From contig NZ_FNRQ01000001.1 in assembly GCF_900107685.1 (NCBI RefSeq), positions 1,302,001 through 1,366,000 on the forward strand: DNA of 64,000 nucleotides, written 5' to 3'. How positions within the stretch are numbered: position 1 is the stretch's first letter; each line of letters starts with the position of its first letter. The notes beneath the pieces are model-generated. The model worked only from the letters and a program-made list of their open reading frames with translations, had not been told where the DNA came from and did no database searches. The translations under genes were made by a program, and so were the position numbers. Below are positions 57,113 through 64,000 of this stretch, piece by piece. Source of the stretch: Paraburkholderia sartisoli (GTDB lineage Bacteria > Pseudomonadota > Gammaproteobacteria > Burkholderiales > Burkholderiaceae).

Positions 57113-58642
57113 TCAGTCTTCGCGACGCAGATGCGGGAAGAGAATGACGTCGCGGATGCTCGGACTGTCGGTGAGCAGCATCACGAGGCGGTCGATGCCG
57201 ATGCCGCAGCCGCCCGTCGGGGGCATGCCGTATTCCAGCGCGCGGATGTAGTCCGCGTCGTAGAACATGGCTTCTTCGTCGCCGGCGTCTTTCTGTTCGA
57301 CCTGCTTCTTGAAGCGCGCGGCCTGATCTTCAGGATCGTTCAGCTCCGAGAAGCCGTTGGCGATTTCGCGGCCCGTGATGAACAGTTCGAAGCGCTCGGT
57401 AATGCCTTCGACCTTGTCCGACGCGCGCGCAAGCGGCGACACTTCGATCGGGTAGTCGATGATGAACGTCGGCTCCCACAGCTGCGACTCGGCCGTTTCC
57501 TCGAAGAGCGCGAGTTGCAGCGCGCCGACGCCCGCATTCAGGAACTGCGGCTGCGAAGCATCGACGCCGAATTTCTTCAGCTCCGTGCGCAGGAACGCGC
57601 TGTCCGCGAGTTGCTCACCGGTGTATTGCGGCGCGAACTTCTGGATGGCCTGCGTGATCGTCAGGCGATGGAACGGCTTCGCGAGATCGAGTTCGCGGCC
57701 CTGATACGTGATCGTTGCCGTGCCGAGCGAATCGATGGCGGTCTGACGGATCAGCTGTTCGGTGAAGTCCATCAGCCACGTGTAATCGGTGTACGCGGCG
57801 TAGAACTCCATCATCGTGAATTCCGGGTTGTGACGCGGCGAAACGCCTTCGTTCCGGAAATTGCGGTTGATCTCGAACACGCGCTCGAAGCCGCCGACGA
57901 TCAGCCGCTTCAGATACAGCTCAGGCGCGATGCGCATGAACATCTGCATATCCAGCGCGTTGTGATGCGTGACGAACGGCTTGGCCGCCGCGCCACCCGG
58001 AATCGGATGCAGCATCGGCGTTTCGACTTCCATGAAGTTCGCGTCCGACATGAAACGGCGGATCGACGACACCGCTTTCGTGCGCGCGACGAACGTCTGG
58101 CGCGCTTCCGGCGTGACGATCAGGTCGACGTAGCGCTGGCGGTAACGCATTTCCTGGTCGGCGAGACCGTGGAACTTGTCCGGCAGCGGGCGCAGCGCCT
58201 TCGACAGCAGACGCAGTTCCGTGCAGCGCACCGACAGCTCGCCCTTGTTCGTGCGGAACAGCACGCCGCGTGCGGCGACGATGTCGCCGAGGTCCCACTT
58301 CTTGAACGCGTCGTAGGTTTGCTCGCCGACGTCGGCGGGCGTGATGAAGAACTGGATCTGTCCCGAGCCGTCCTGCACCGTCGCGAAGCTCGCCTTGCCC
58401 ATCACGCGTTTGAGCATCATGCGGCCGGCGAGGGCGACCTGAAGCGGATTGGCTTCGAGCGTTTCCTTGTCGGTGCCGGTGTATTGCGATTGCAGGGCGG
58501 CGGCGTGATGCGTCGGACGGAAGTCGTTCGGATAGGCGACACCCTGTTCGCGCAGCGCGCGCAGCTTTTCGCGGCGCTCGGCGATGATCTGGTTGTCGTC
58601 GATCTCAGGAACGGCGGTCGTCGTCTGGGTCGGTTCGGTCAT
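57113..58642 (-). CDS. lysS: Lysine--tRNA ligase (class II)
   Basis: Charges tRNA-Lys, 509 residues. The OB-fold anticodon-binding domain lies at about 60-180 ([20 protein letters not shown]), and the class II catalytic core follows with motif 2 [20 protein letters not shown] and motif 3 [13 protein letters not shown] near the end. The ATG at 58642 (MTEPTQTT) matches the family; longer frames run into the prfB region. It lies downstream of prfB by 188 bases in the block rpfE-like, recJ, prfB, lysS. Confidence 0.98.
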   Translation of the reverse strand: MTEPTQTTTAVPEIDDNQIIAERREKLRALREQGVAYPNDFRPTHHAAALQSQYTGTDKETLEANPLQVALAGRMMLKRVMGKASFATVQDGSGQIQFFITPADVGEQTYDAFKKWDLGDIVAARGVLFRTNKGELSVRCTELRLLSKALRPLPDKFHGLADQEMRYRQRYVDLIVTPEARQTFVARTKAVSSIRRFMSDANFMEVETPMLHPIPGGAAAKPFVTHHNALDMQMFMRIAPELYLKRLIVGGFERVFEINRNFRNEGVSPRHNPEFTMMEFYAAYTDYTWLMDFTEQLIRQTAIDSLGTATITYQGRELDLAKPFHRLTITQAIQKFAPQYTGEQLADSAFLRTELKKFGVDASQPQFLNAGVGALQLALFEETAESQLWEPTFIIDYPIEVSPLARASDKVEGITERFELFITGREIANGFSELNDPEDQAARFKKQVEQKDAGDEEAMFYDADYIRALEYGMPPTGGCGIGIDRLVMLLTDSPSIRDVILFPHLRRED

Positions 58643-58830
58643 GATGGTTCGTATTCGGGGTGGTCGGATGAGGCTGACGGTGTGACTGCAAGGACGTCGG
58701 AAGCGCGGGCAGCAGGCACGGAAAACAGGTACGGCGATAAACCTGGCGACGGATCCGGTGGCAAAACCCGTCACCACCGGAAACGGCCGGAAACGACGCG
58801 GCGCGGCAGGTGTCGCCGCGCCGCGGGTGC

Positions 58831-59935
58831 TTACACGCCCTGTTTCAGGCTCGCGCTGATGAACGGGTCGAGGTCGCCGTCGAGCACGCTCTTGGTATTG
58901 CTGATTTCGACGTTGGTGCGCAGGTCCTTGATACGGCTGTTGTCGAGCACGTACGAACGGATCTGGTGCCCCCAGCCCACATCGGTCTTGCCCGCTTCGA
59001 GCTTGTCCTGCTCGGCCTGGCGCTTGCGGATTTCCGCTTCGTACAGACGCGATTTCAGCATCGCCATTGCTTCGGCGCGGTTGCGGTGCTGCGAGCGGTC
59101 GTTCTGGCACTGCACGACGATACCCGACGGCATGTGCGTGATCCGCACCGCGGAGTCGGTCTTGTTGATGTGCTGGCCGCCCGCGCCGGACGCGCGGTAC
59201 GTGTCGATGCGCAGATCGGCCGGATTGATGTCCACTTCGATCGAATCGTCGACTTCCGGATACACGAACACCGACGTGAACGACGTGTGACGTCCGCCCG
59301 ACGAATCGAACGGCGACTTGCGCACGAGGCGGTGTACGCCGGTTTCGGTGCGCAGGAAGCCGTACGCGTATTCGCCCTCGATCTTGATCGTCGCGTTCTT
59401 GATGCCGGCGACGTCGCCTTCGGATTCTTCGAGCACTTCGGTCTTGAAGCCCTTGCGCTCGCAGTAGCGCAGGTACTGGCGCAGCAGCATCGCGGCCCAG
59501 TCGCACGCTTCCGTGCCGCCGGCGCCTGCCTGGATGTCGAGGAACGCGTTGTTCGGATCGGCCGGGTTCGAGAACATCCGGCGAAATTCCATGTCGGCCA
59601 CGCGCTGTTCGATCGCGCTCGCGTCGGTTTCGCAGGAGACGAGCGTTTCTTCGTCGTCTTCCTCGCGCGCCATGTCGAAGAGATCCTGCGTATCGCGCAG
59701 GTCGGCGTCGAGCGTCGTCAGTTTGCCGACGACGTCATCGAGCAGTTTCTTTTCCCGGCCGAGCGCCTGGGCGTGCTTCGAGTCGTTCCAGACGTCGGGA
59801 TCTTCGAGTTCCCGGTTGACTTCGATCAGGCGACGTGACTTGTCGTCGTAGTCAAAGATACCCCCGTAGCTCGCCCGCGCGATGGCGCAGGTCTGCCAGA
59901 GAGGCTTCGATCGCGTTGAGACGTTCCGCTTCCAT
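58831..59935 (-). CDS. prfB: Peptide chain release factor 2, with programmed +1 frameshift
   Basis: Release factor for UGA and UAA, 367 residues after frameshift. The zero frame from ATG 59935 encodes 27 residues ending LRGYL and then TGA (59854-59852). The slip site CTTTGAC, with the Shine-Dalgarno-like GGGGG three bases before CTT, is the classic RF2 autoregulatory signal, and the +1 frame continues [11 protein letters not shown]. Downstream are the SPF anticodon-like tripeptide ([15 protein letters not shown]) and GGQ ([12 protein letters not shown]). The start has a reasonable context but a weak ribosome binding site. Confidence 0.96.
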
Positions 59936-60087
59936 GTCGATCTTGTGTGGCTTCGTAAAAAGGGGAAATTATAGCCGATTGGCGCCCCCCGCCGGACGCC
60001 GATACGCGATCCGGCACGGGTTTTCGGGCGCTTTTCACGCAGCCTGGGCCGCTTTTGCGGCTTGCGGCAGCAAAACGTCGCGCGTCG

Positions 60088-61794
60088 CTACCGCGCGTCG
60101 CCGGCCGCGTGTTCGACAATCAGCTGGACGCGCGACACGCCGTTCCACGTGTCGCTCGCGAGGCGATAGGCGAGCGTCGTGCGGGCAGGCAGCGTGTCGG
60201 TATGGTTGAACCAGATCGCGTTGAAGCGCTGCCGGCCGCGCAGAAGCTGCAGCTTCAGATGCTTGTCCTTCACGAGCGCCTGCGAAGCCACGTCGAATTC
60301 GCCCGAGAAAACGGGCGCCGGAAAGCCTTGCCCCCAGACCGCGGCGTCGATCATCTCGACGAATTGCGGCGTGAAGTACGCGTCTTCCAGGTCGCCGTCG
60401 GTTTCGACCACGCGGGCGAGCGCGTTCTCGCTCAGCCACTCCCGGCCGACGGCTTCGAACGCCGCGGTGAAGCGCGGCAGGTCGGCGGTGGCGAGCGTGA
60501 GGCCCGCGGCCATCGCGTGACCGCCGAACTTGCTGATGAGCCCGGGCTCGCGCTTCGAGACCAGATCGAGGGCGTCGCGCAGATGAAAGCCCGGAATCGA
60601 GCGCCCCGAGCCCTTGACGAGCGTGCCGCTGCCGTCGGCGAGCGCGAACGTACACGACGGCCGGTGGAATTTTTCCTTCAGCCGGCCCGCGACGATGCCG
60701 ATCACGCCCTGATGCCACGTCTCGTTGAAGAGCGTGATCGTGGTCGAACCGGCCGGATCGATCGCGGACAGGTCGGCGAGCGCCTGCTGCTGCATGCCCG
60801 CTTCGATTTCGCGTCGTTCGCGGTTCATCGTGTCGAGCTGCTGCGCGAGTTCCCACGCGCGGCCGACGTCGTCGGTGGTCAGGCACTCGATGCCGAGCGA
60901 CATGTCCGAAAGCCGGCCCGCCGCGTTCAGGCGCGGGCCGAGCGCGAAGCCGAGATCGAAGCCCGACGCGGCACGCGCGTCGCGCGCGGCGGCGCGAAAG
61001 AGCGCCGCGATCCCCGGCTGCATCCGGCCCTTGCGGATGCGCTGCAAACCCTGCGCGACGAGCACGCGATTGTTGCCGTCGAGCTTCACGACATCGGCGA
61101 CCGTGCCGAGCGCGACGAGATCGAGCAGGCCATCGAGACGCGGCTCCGCACGCGCGTCGCCGAACGCGCCGCGGCGCCGCAGTTCCGCGCGCAGCGCGAG
61201 CAGCACGTAAAACATCACGCCGACGCCCGCGATGCACTTGCTCGGGAACGTGCAGCCCGGCTGGTTCGGATTGACGATGGCGCGCGCGGCGGGCAGCGCG
61301 TCGCCGGGCAGATGGTGGTCGGTGACGAGCACCTCGATGCCGAGCGCATTCGCGGCTTCCACGCCGTCGACGCTCGCGATGCCGTTGTCGACCGTGATCA
61401 GCAGATCGGGCTTGCGCGTCGCGGCGAGCGCGACGATTTCGGGCGTCAGGCCGTAGCCATATTCGAAGCGGTTCGGCACCAGATAGTCGATCTGCGCGCC
61501 GAACATCCGCAGGCCGCGCACGGCGACGGCGCAGGCTGTCGCGCCATCGCAGTCGTAGTCGGCGACGACGAGCATGCGGCGCTTGCCTTCGATCGAATCC
61601 GCGAGCAGGGCGGCCGCGTCTTCGCAGCCTTTCAGCGCGGCGGGGGGCACGAGTCGCGCGAGGCCGGTTTCGATCTCGTCGGGCATGCACACGCCGCGCG
61701 CCGCATAGAGGCGCGCGAGAACGGGATGCAGGCCGTGGCGGATCAGCGCTTCGGCATCGGCGGGGGAACAGGCGCGCGTAACGATTCGGGTCAT
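60088..61794 (-). CDS. recJ: Single-stranded-DNA-specific exonuclease RecJ
   Basis: 5'-3' ssDNA exonuclease of recombination and mismatch/base repair, 568 residues. The DHH-family motifs are in order: VVADYDCDGATACAVAVRGL, VDNGIASVDG and TDHHLPGDALPA. DHHA1 follows with FGGHAMAAGLTLA (the GGH metal-binding motif). The length matches E. coli RecJ (577). It lies 28 bases after the RpfE-like gene and upstream of prfB. Confidence 0.97.
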   Translation of the reverse strand: MTRIVTRACSPADAEALIRHGLHPVLARLYAARGVCMPDEIETGLARLVPPAALKGCEDAAALLADSIEGKRRMLVVADYDCDGATACAVAVRGLRMFGAQIDYLVPNRFEYGYGLTPEIVALAATRKPDLLITVDNGIASVDGVEAANALGIEVLVTDHHLPGDALPAARAIVNPNQPGCTFPSKCIAGVGVMFYVLLALRAELRRRGAFGDARAEPRLDGLLDLVALGTVADVVKLDGNNRVLVAQGLQRIRKGRMQPGIAALFRAAARDARAASGFDLGFALGPRLNAAGRLSDMSLGIECLTTDDVGRAWELAQQLDTMNRERREIEAGMQQQALADLSAIDPAGSTTITLFNETWHQGVIGIVAGRLKEKFHRPSCTFALADGSGTLVKGSGRSIPGFHLRDALDLVSKREPGLISKFGGHAMAAGLTLATADLPRFTAAFEAVGREWLSENALARVVETDGDLEDAYFTPQFVEMIDAAVWGQGFPAPVFSGEFDVASQALVKDKHLKLQLLRGRQRFNAIWFNHTDTLPARTTLAYRLASDTWNGVSRVQLIVEHAAGDAR

Positions 61795-61822
61795 GCGGTC
61801 AGGCCGGAAGAAGGACGGTGGA

Positions 61823-62908
61823 TCATTCGATGAAGAGCGAGGCGAACACGCGCCGTCGCCAGAATTTGCGCAGGTCGCCGCGGGTCACCGTGAGCGTCAC
61901 CGAGCCGGTGTCGCCGCACAGCGTCAAACCGAGTTCGCCGAGTGCGCCCGATTGCAGCGCGCCGAGCGCGGGTGCGAGCCAGTCGGCTTCGAGCGCGGCG
62001 AACGCCTGGTTCCAGCGTGCCCAGTCCTGCTCGACGTACGGCGCGGAGAACGGATCGATTTCCACCAGCGTGTCGCCTTCGCCTTCGGGCGAGGTCGCGG
62101 CAAGCGCCGCGTACGACGCTGGCGGTGCCCCGGTTTTCACGCCCGCGGACAGCGCGAGACCACGCGTCGCGGCGGCGTTCGACATGACACGCGTGAACGG
62201 GCTCGTCACCGGCTGCGCCACGCCCTGCGCGTGGAACCAGATCGAGTTCACCGTCGGCAGGCCGCGCGCCTCGCGCGCCTCGTTGACCGGATGCTCGAAC
62301 CACGCCATCTGCACTTCGTTCTGGAGCTTCATCCACGCCCGCGAACGCTCGCCCGTATGCGCCTCGTGCGGCAGCCAGATTTCGATGTTGCGGCCGCTCG
62401 CGCGCAGCGGCGAAGCGCCCGCGAGCGAGCCGAAGCCGTCGCTCGACAGATACCAGCGCGACGGCTTCGGCGCCTCGATGCGCACGCCCAGTTCCTCGAT
62501 CAGCGGCCGCGCGACGGCGAGCAGCGTGGCGGCCTCGTCGTCCTGGAGGTCGAGCGCATGGGGATCGATCAGCACGAGGTGGTCGTGCGCGATCCGCACG
62601 TGGACGGGCTGGACGCAGGCCCACGTCGCCTCGCCGGGCTCGCCGCCGTCGGCGCGCAGCATGTAAGGCGCGAGCGGCGCCTCTTCGGCGGCCGGCTGCG
62701 TGGGCGACACGGCGCCGAACTGCCGCGCGACCCAGCGTTCGTGCGGCAGGGTGCGTTGGAAATCCTCGCCGATCACACGCTCGACGAGCGTCGCGCGGGC
62801 GACGAGCCTCTCCAGCGCGGGAATGGCCAGGTTGTACAGCGCGGTGGAGGCGTCGGCGGCCGAGGGCAGCGCGAAGGGCAGGAGGAGCTGGAGACGGGTG
62901 ACGTGCAT
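61823..62908 (-). CDS. RpfE-like regulatory family protein, function uncertain
   Basis: 361 residues from the ATG at 62908 (MHVTRLQLLLPFALPS); upstream in-frame codons at 62920 and 62998 look non-coding. Soluble, no signal. It has GRNIEIWLPHEAHTGERSRA and NSIWFHAQGVAQP, the latter resembling the C-terminal part of phosphoglycerate-mutase-like/RpfE proteins. The identification rests largely on synteny: in Xanthomonas rpfE lies next to recJ, prfB and lysS, exactly this gene set. Whether it regulates anything here is unknown. Confidence 0.6.
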   Translation of the reverse strand: MHVTRLQLLLPFALPSAADASTALYNLAIPALERLVARATLVERVIGEDFQRTLPHERWVARQFGAVSPTQPAAEEAPLAPYMLRADGGEPGEATWACVQPVHVRIAHDHLVLIDPHALDLQDDEAATLLAVARPLIEELGVRIEAPKPSRWYLSSDGFGSLAGASPLRASGRNIEIWLPHEAHTGERSRAWMKLQNEVQMAWFEHPVNEAREARGLPTVNSIWFHAQGVAQPVTSPFTRVMSNAAATRGLALSAGVKTGAPPASYAALAATSPEGEGDTLVEIDPFSAPYVEQDWARWNQAFAALEADWLAPALGALQSGALGELGLTLCGDTGSVTLTVTRGDLRKFWRRRVFASLFIE

Positions 62909-63005
62909 GATGCCGGGCATTGTATGGCGAAAATCCCATGCTCTGTAGCGGGGGCTGTGCAAACATACAGTAGCGTGCAGAAATACACACAAATACACAA
63001 ATTTA

Positions 63006-63041
63006 TTGATGTATTCTGATATGGTGTGTATATTTACACAC
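63006..63041 (+). promoter_or_regulatory. hicAB promoter with operator palindrome
   Basis: TTGATG (63006-63011) and TATATT (63029-63034) are separated by an ideal 17 bases. GTGTGTA-TATT-TACACAC (63024-63041) is a perfect seven-base inverted repeat covering the -10 box, the position expected for autorepression by HicB. AT content is higher than in the neighbourhood, and ATACACA is repeated just upstream. Confidence 0.75.
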
Positions 63042-63058
63042 AGGCATGCGGGGGCCGG

Positions 63059-63240
63059 ATGAATTCATCGAAGCTGATCCGGATGCTCGAAAAAGATGGA
63101 TGGTATGAAGTACGCGTCACGGGTAGCCATCATCACTTTAAACATGCCGAAAAGAAGGGCCTTGTGACGGTCCCGCACCCGAAGAAGGATCTTCCCCGGC
63201 TGGCACCGCGAAGAGCATCCTGAAGGCCGCCGGTCTGTGA
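63059..63240 (+). pseudogene. hicA: HicA-family mRNA interferase toxin, frameshifted near the C-terminus
   Basis: HicA toxins are small dsRBD-fold ribonucleases with a catalytic His. The frame from ATG 63059 (MNSSKLIRMLEKDGWYEVRV) includes TGSHHHFKH and VTVPHPKKDLP, as in intact family members, but after LP it runs into RLAPRRAS and stops at 63223 (54 residues). In the +1 frame the sequence reads AGTAKSILKAAGL and stops at 63240, matching the usual end. Two extra bases in the CCCC run near 63194-63197 restore the expected 59 residues if removed. This could be a real mutation or a sequence error. hicB follows. Confidence 0.75.
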
Positions 63241-63295
63241 TGACCCGCGATTTGTCACCGGCCTGGATGCATTTGCAATTTGTGGAGGATCAGAA

Positions 63296-63697
63296 ATGGA
63301 TTTTCCCATCGCTGTCCATAAGGATGATGGGAGCGTCTACGGCGTGACCATTCCGGATATTCCGGGCGTCCACTCCTGGGGCGATACCATCGATGACGCA
63401 ATCAGAAACGCGAAAGAGGCGATCGTCGGCCATGTTTCGACCCTGGTTGAACTAGGTGAGGATGTCGGTTTCACGTGTTCTACCGTGGAATATCTGGCTG
63501 GAAAGCCTGAGTATGCTGGCGCAATCTGGGCGCTGGTCGATGTTGACCTGTCCCGGCTTGATTCAAAGCCCGAACGAATCAACGTTAGTCTTCCGCGCTT
63601 TGTTTTGCACAAGATCGATGCTTACGTCGAGGCGCGGCACGAAACCCGGAGTGGTTTTCTGGCGCGTGCTGCCCTGGAGATGCTGGCACATGGCTGA
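63296..63697 (+). CDS. hicB: HicB-family antitoxin
   Basis: 133 residues. The N-terminal HicB fold (DFPIAVHKDDGSVYGVTIPD, then IPGVHSWGDTIDDAIRNAKE) neutralises HicA. The C-terminal part (RINVSLPRFVLHKIDAYVEA, then RSGFLARAALEML) is a ribbon-helix-helix that would bind the operator at 63024-63041. GGAGG-like sequence (GTGGAGGATCAGAA) precedes the ATG. If hicA is broken, hicB would be an orphan antitoxin. Confidence 0.92.
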   Translation: MDFPIAVHKDDGSVYGVTIPDIPGVHSWGDTIDDAIRNAKEAIVGHVSTLVELGEDVGFTCSTVEYLAGKPEYAGAIWALVDVDLSRLDSKPERINVSLPRFVLHKIDAYVEARHETRSGFLARAALEMLAHG

Positions 63698-63733
63698 TCG
63701 GCCCTGAGGGAACTGCAATATCTGGAAATATCG

Positions 63734-63766
63734 AAGGCCTGCCTGTCCGGCAGGCCTTCTTTTATT
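63734..63766 (+). terminator. Intrinsic terminator of hicAB
   Basis: AAGGCCTGCC-TGTCC-GGCAGGCCTT, a ten-base-pair stem followed by CTTTTATT, 37 bases after hicB. Confidence 0.88.
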
Positions 63767-63845
63767 GTGGATGTTCAGTGACGTTACAAACTTCTTTCTC
63801 CCGGTCCGTTCGGGACTCGCCCTCGCGGAGTTGCTGCGGAATGTA

Positions 63846-64000
63846 TGGCAAACTTCGCGGTTAACTGGTCGATGACTGACCGGGCCGGCCGGCACGGCAA
63901 AAAGCAGCCGGCGGACCCCCTGGCGGAACCAAACGGCGGTGGCCGGGACCCAACGTTCACGGCATCGGGCCGCACCGAAGTGACTGAAGCGTCTGCATTG
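63846..64000 (+). CDS. Possible partial ORF at the right edge
   Basis: An open frame starts ATGGCAAACTTCGCGG at 63846 (MANFAVNWSMTDRAGRHGKK) and remains open to the window end. It is not recognised, the ribosome binding site is weak, and only 51 codons are visible, so it may be accidental. Confidence 0.25.

Overview
This window is about 64 kb of GC-rich chromosome from a betaproteobacterium of the family Burkholderiaceae, most likely the Burkholderia/Paraburkholderia/Caballeronia group. The evidence is gene content: a pyruvate dehydrogenase operon whose E3 subunit carries its own lipoyl domain, a phasin gene, ProP-type MFS transport, a full ISC iron-sulfur operon, and the lysS-prfB-recJ-rpfE-like block known from the rpf region of Xanthomonas. 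The species cannot be named from sequence alone. Nearly all genes are core chromosomal genes. Only the trimeric autotransporter with its AT-rich upstream region, and the hicAB pair at the right edge, look accessory.

Layout. 1-8.2 kb: partial ProP-like transporter, yggX, argA and divergent hrpA. 8.3-15.6 kb: trimeric autotransporter adhesin, beta-propeller protein, sterol-desaturase-family membrane protein, EI24 membrane protein, molybdopterin-binding-domain protein and rhodanese. 15.7-20.5 kb: nitrogen-control cluster glnA-ntrB-ntrC, with a sigma-54 promoter and an NtrC-type palindrome upstream of glnA. 20.6-29.3 kb: S9 oligopeptidase, exonuclease III, a small conserved protein, initiator tRNA-fMet, cytosine deaminase, a 7-bp tandem repeat, oligopeptidase A and folD. 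29.4-35.2 kb: two exported proteins of unknown function (DUF2950, DUF3300) downstream of a FixL/FixJ-like two-component system. 35.5-41.9 kb: aceE-aceF-lpdA. 42-48.7 kb: phasin, a D,D-endopeptidase preceded by a possible coupled leader peptide, an IclR regulator, lutA-lutB with no adjacent lutC, and a Gly/Pro-rich lipoprotein. 48.9-56 kb: small membrane protein, low-molecular-weight tyrosine phosphatase and iscR-iscS-iscU-iscA-hscB-hscA-fdx-iscX. 56.1-63 kb: glycine-zipper membrane protein, lysS, prfB with its programmed +1 frameshift, recJ and an RpfE-like protein. 63-64 kb: hicA (frameshifted) and hicB.

How it works together. NtrB/NtrC would activate glnA from the sigma-54 promoter under nitrogen limitation. 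IscR would repress its own promoter through two tandem type-1 boxes, while a terminator between iscA and hscB could set the ratio of scaffold to chaperone. The membrane-bound PAS sensor kinase and its regulator are divergent from the pyruvate dehydrogenase operon, so they may control it or the DUF3300/DUF2950 pair. I found no clearly new multi-gene defence or biosynthetic system. The least described items are the DUF3300-DUF2950 pair, the pbpG leader ORF, the nearly leaderless argA/hrpA divergent promoter, the terminator inside the isc operon and the broken hicA.
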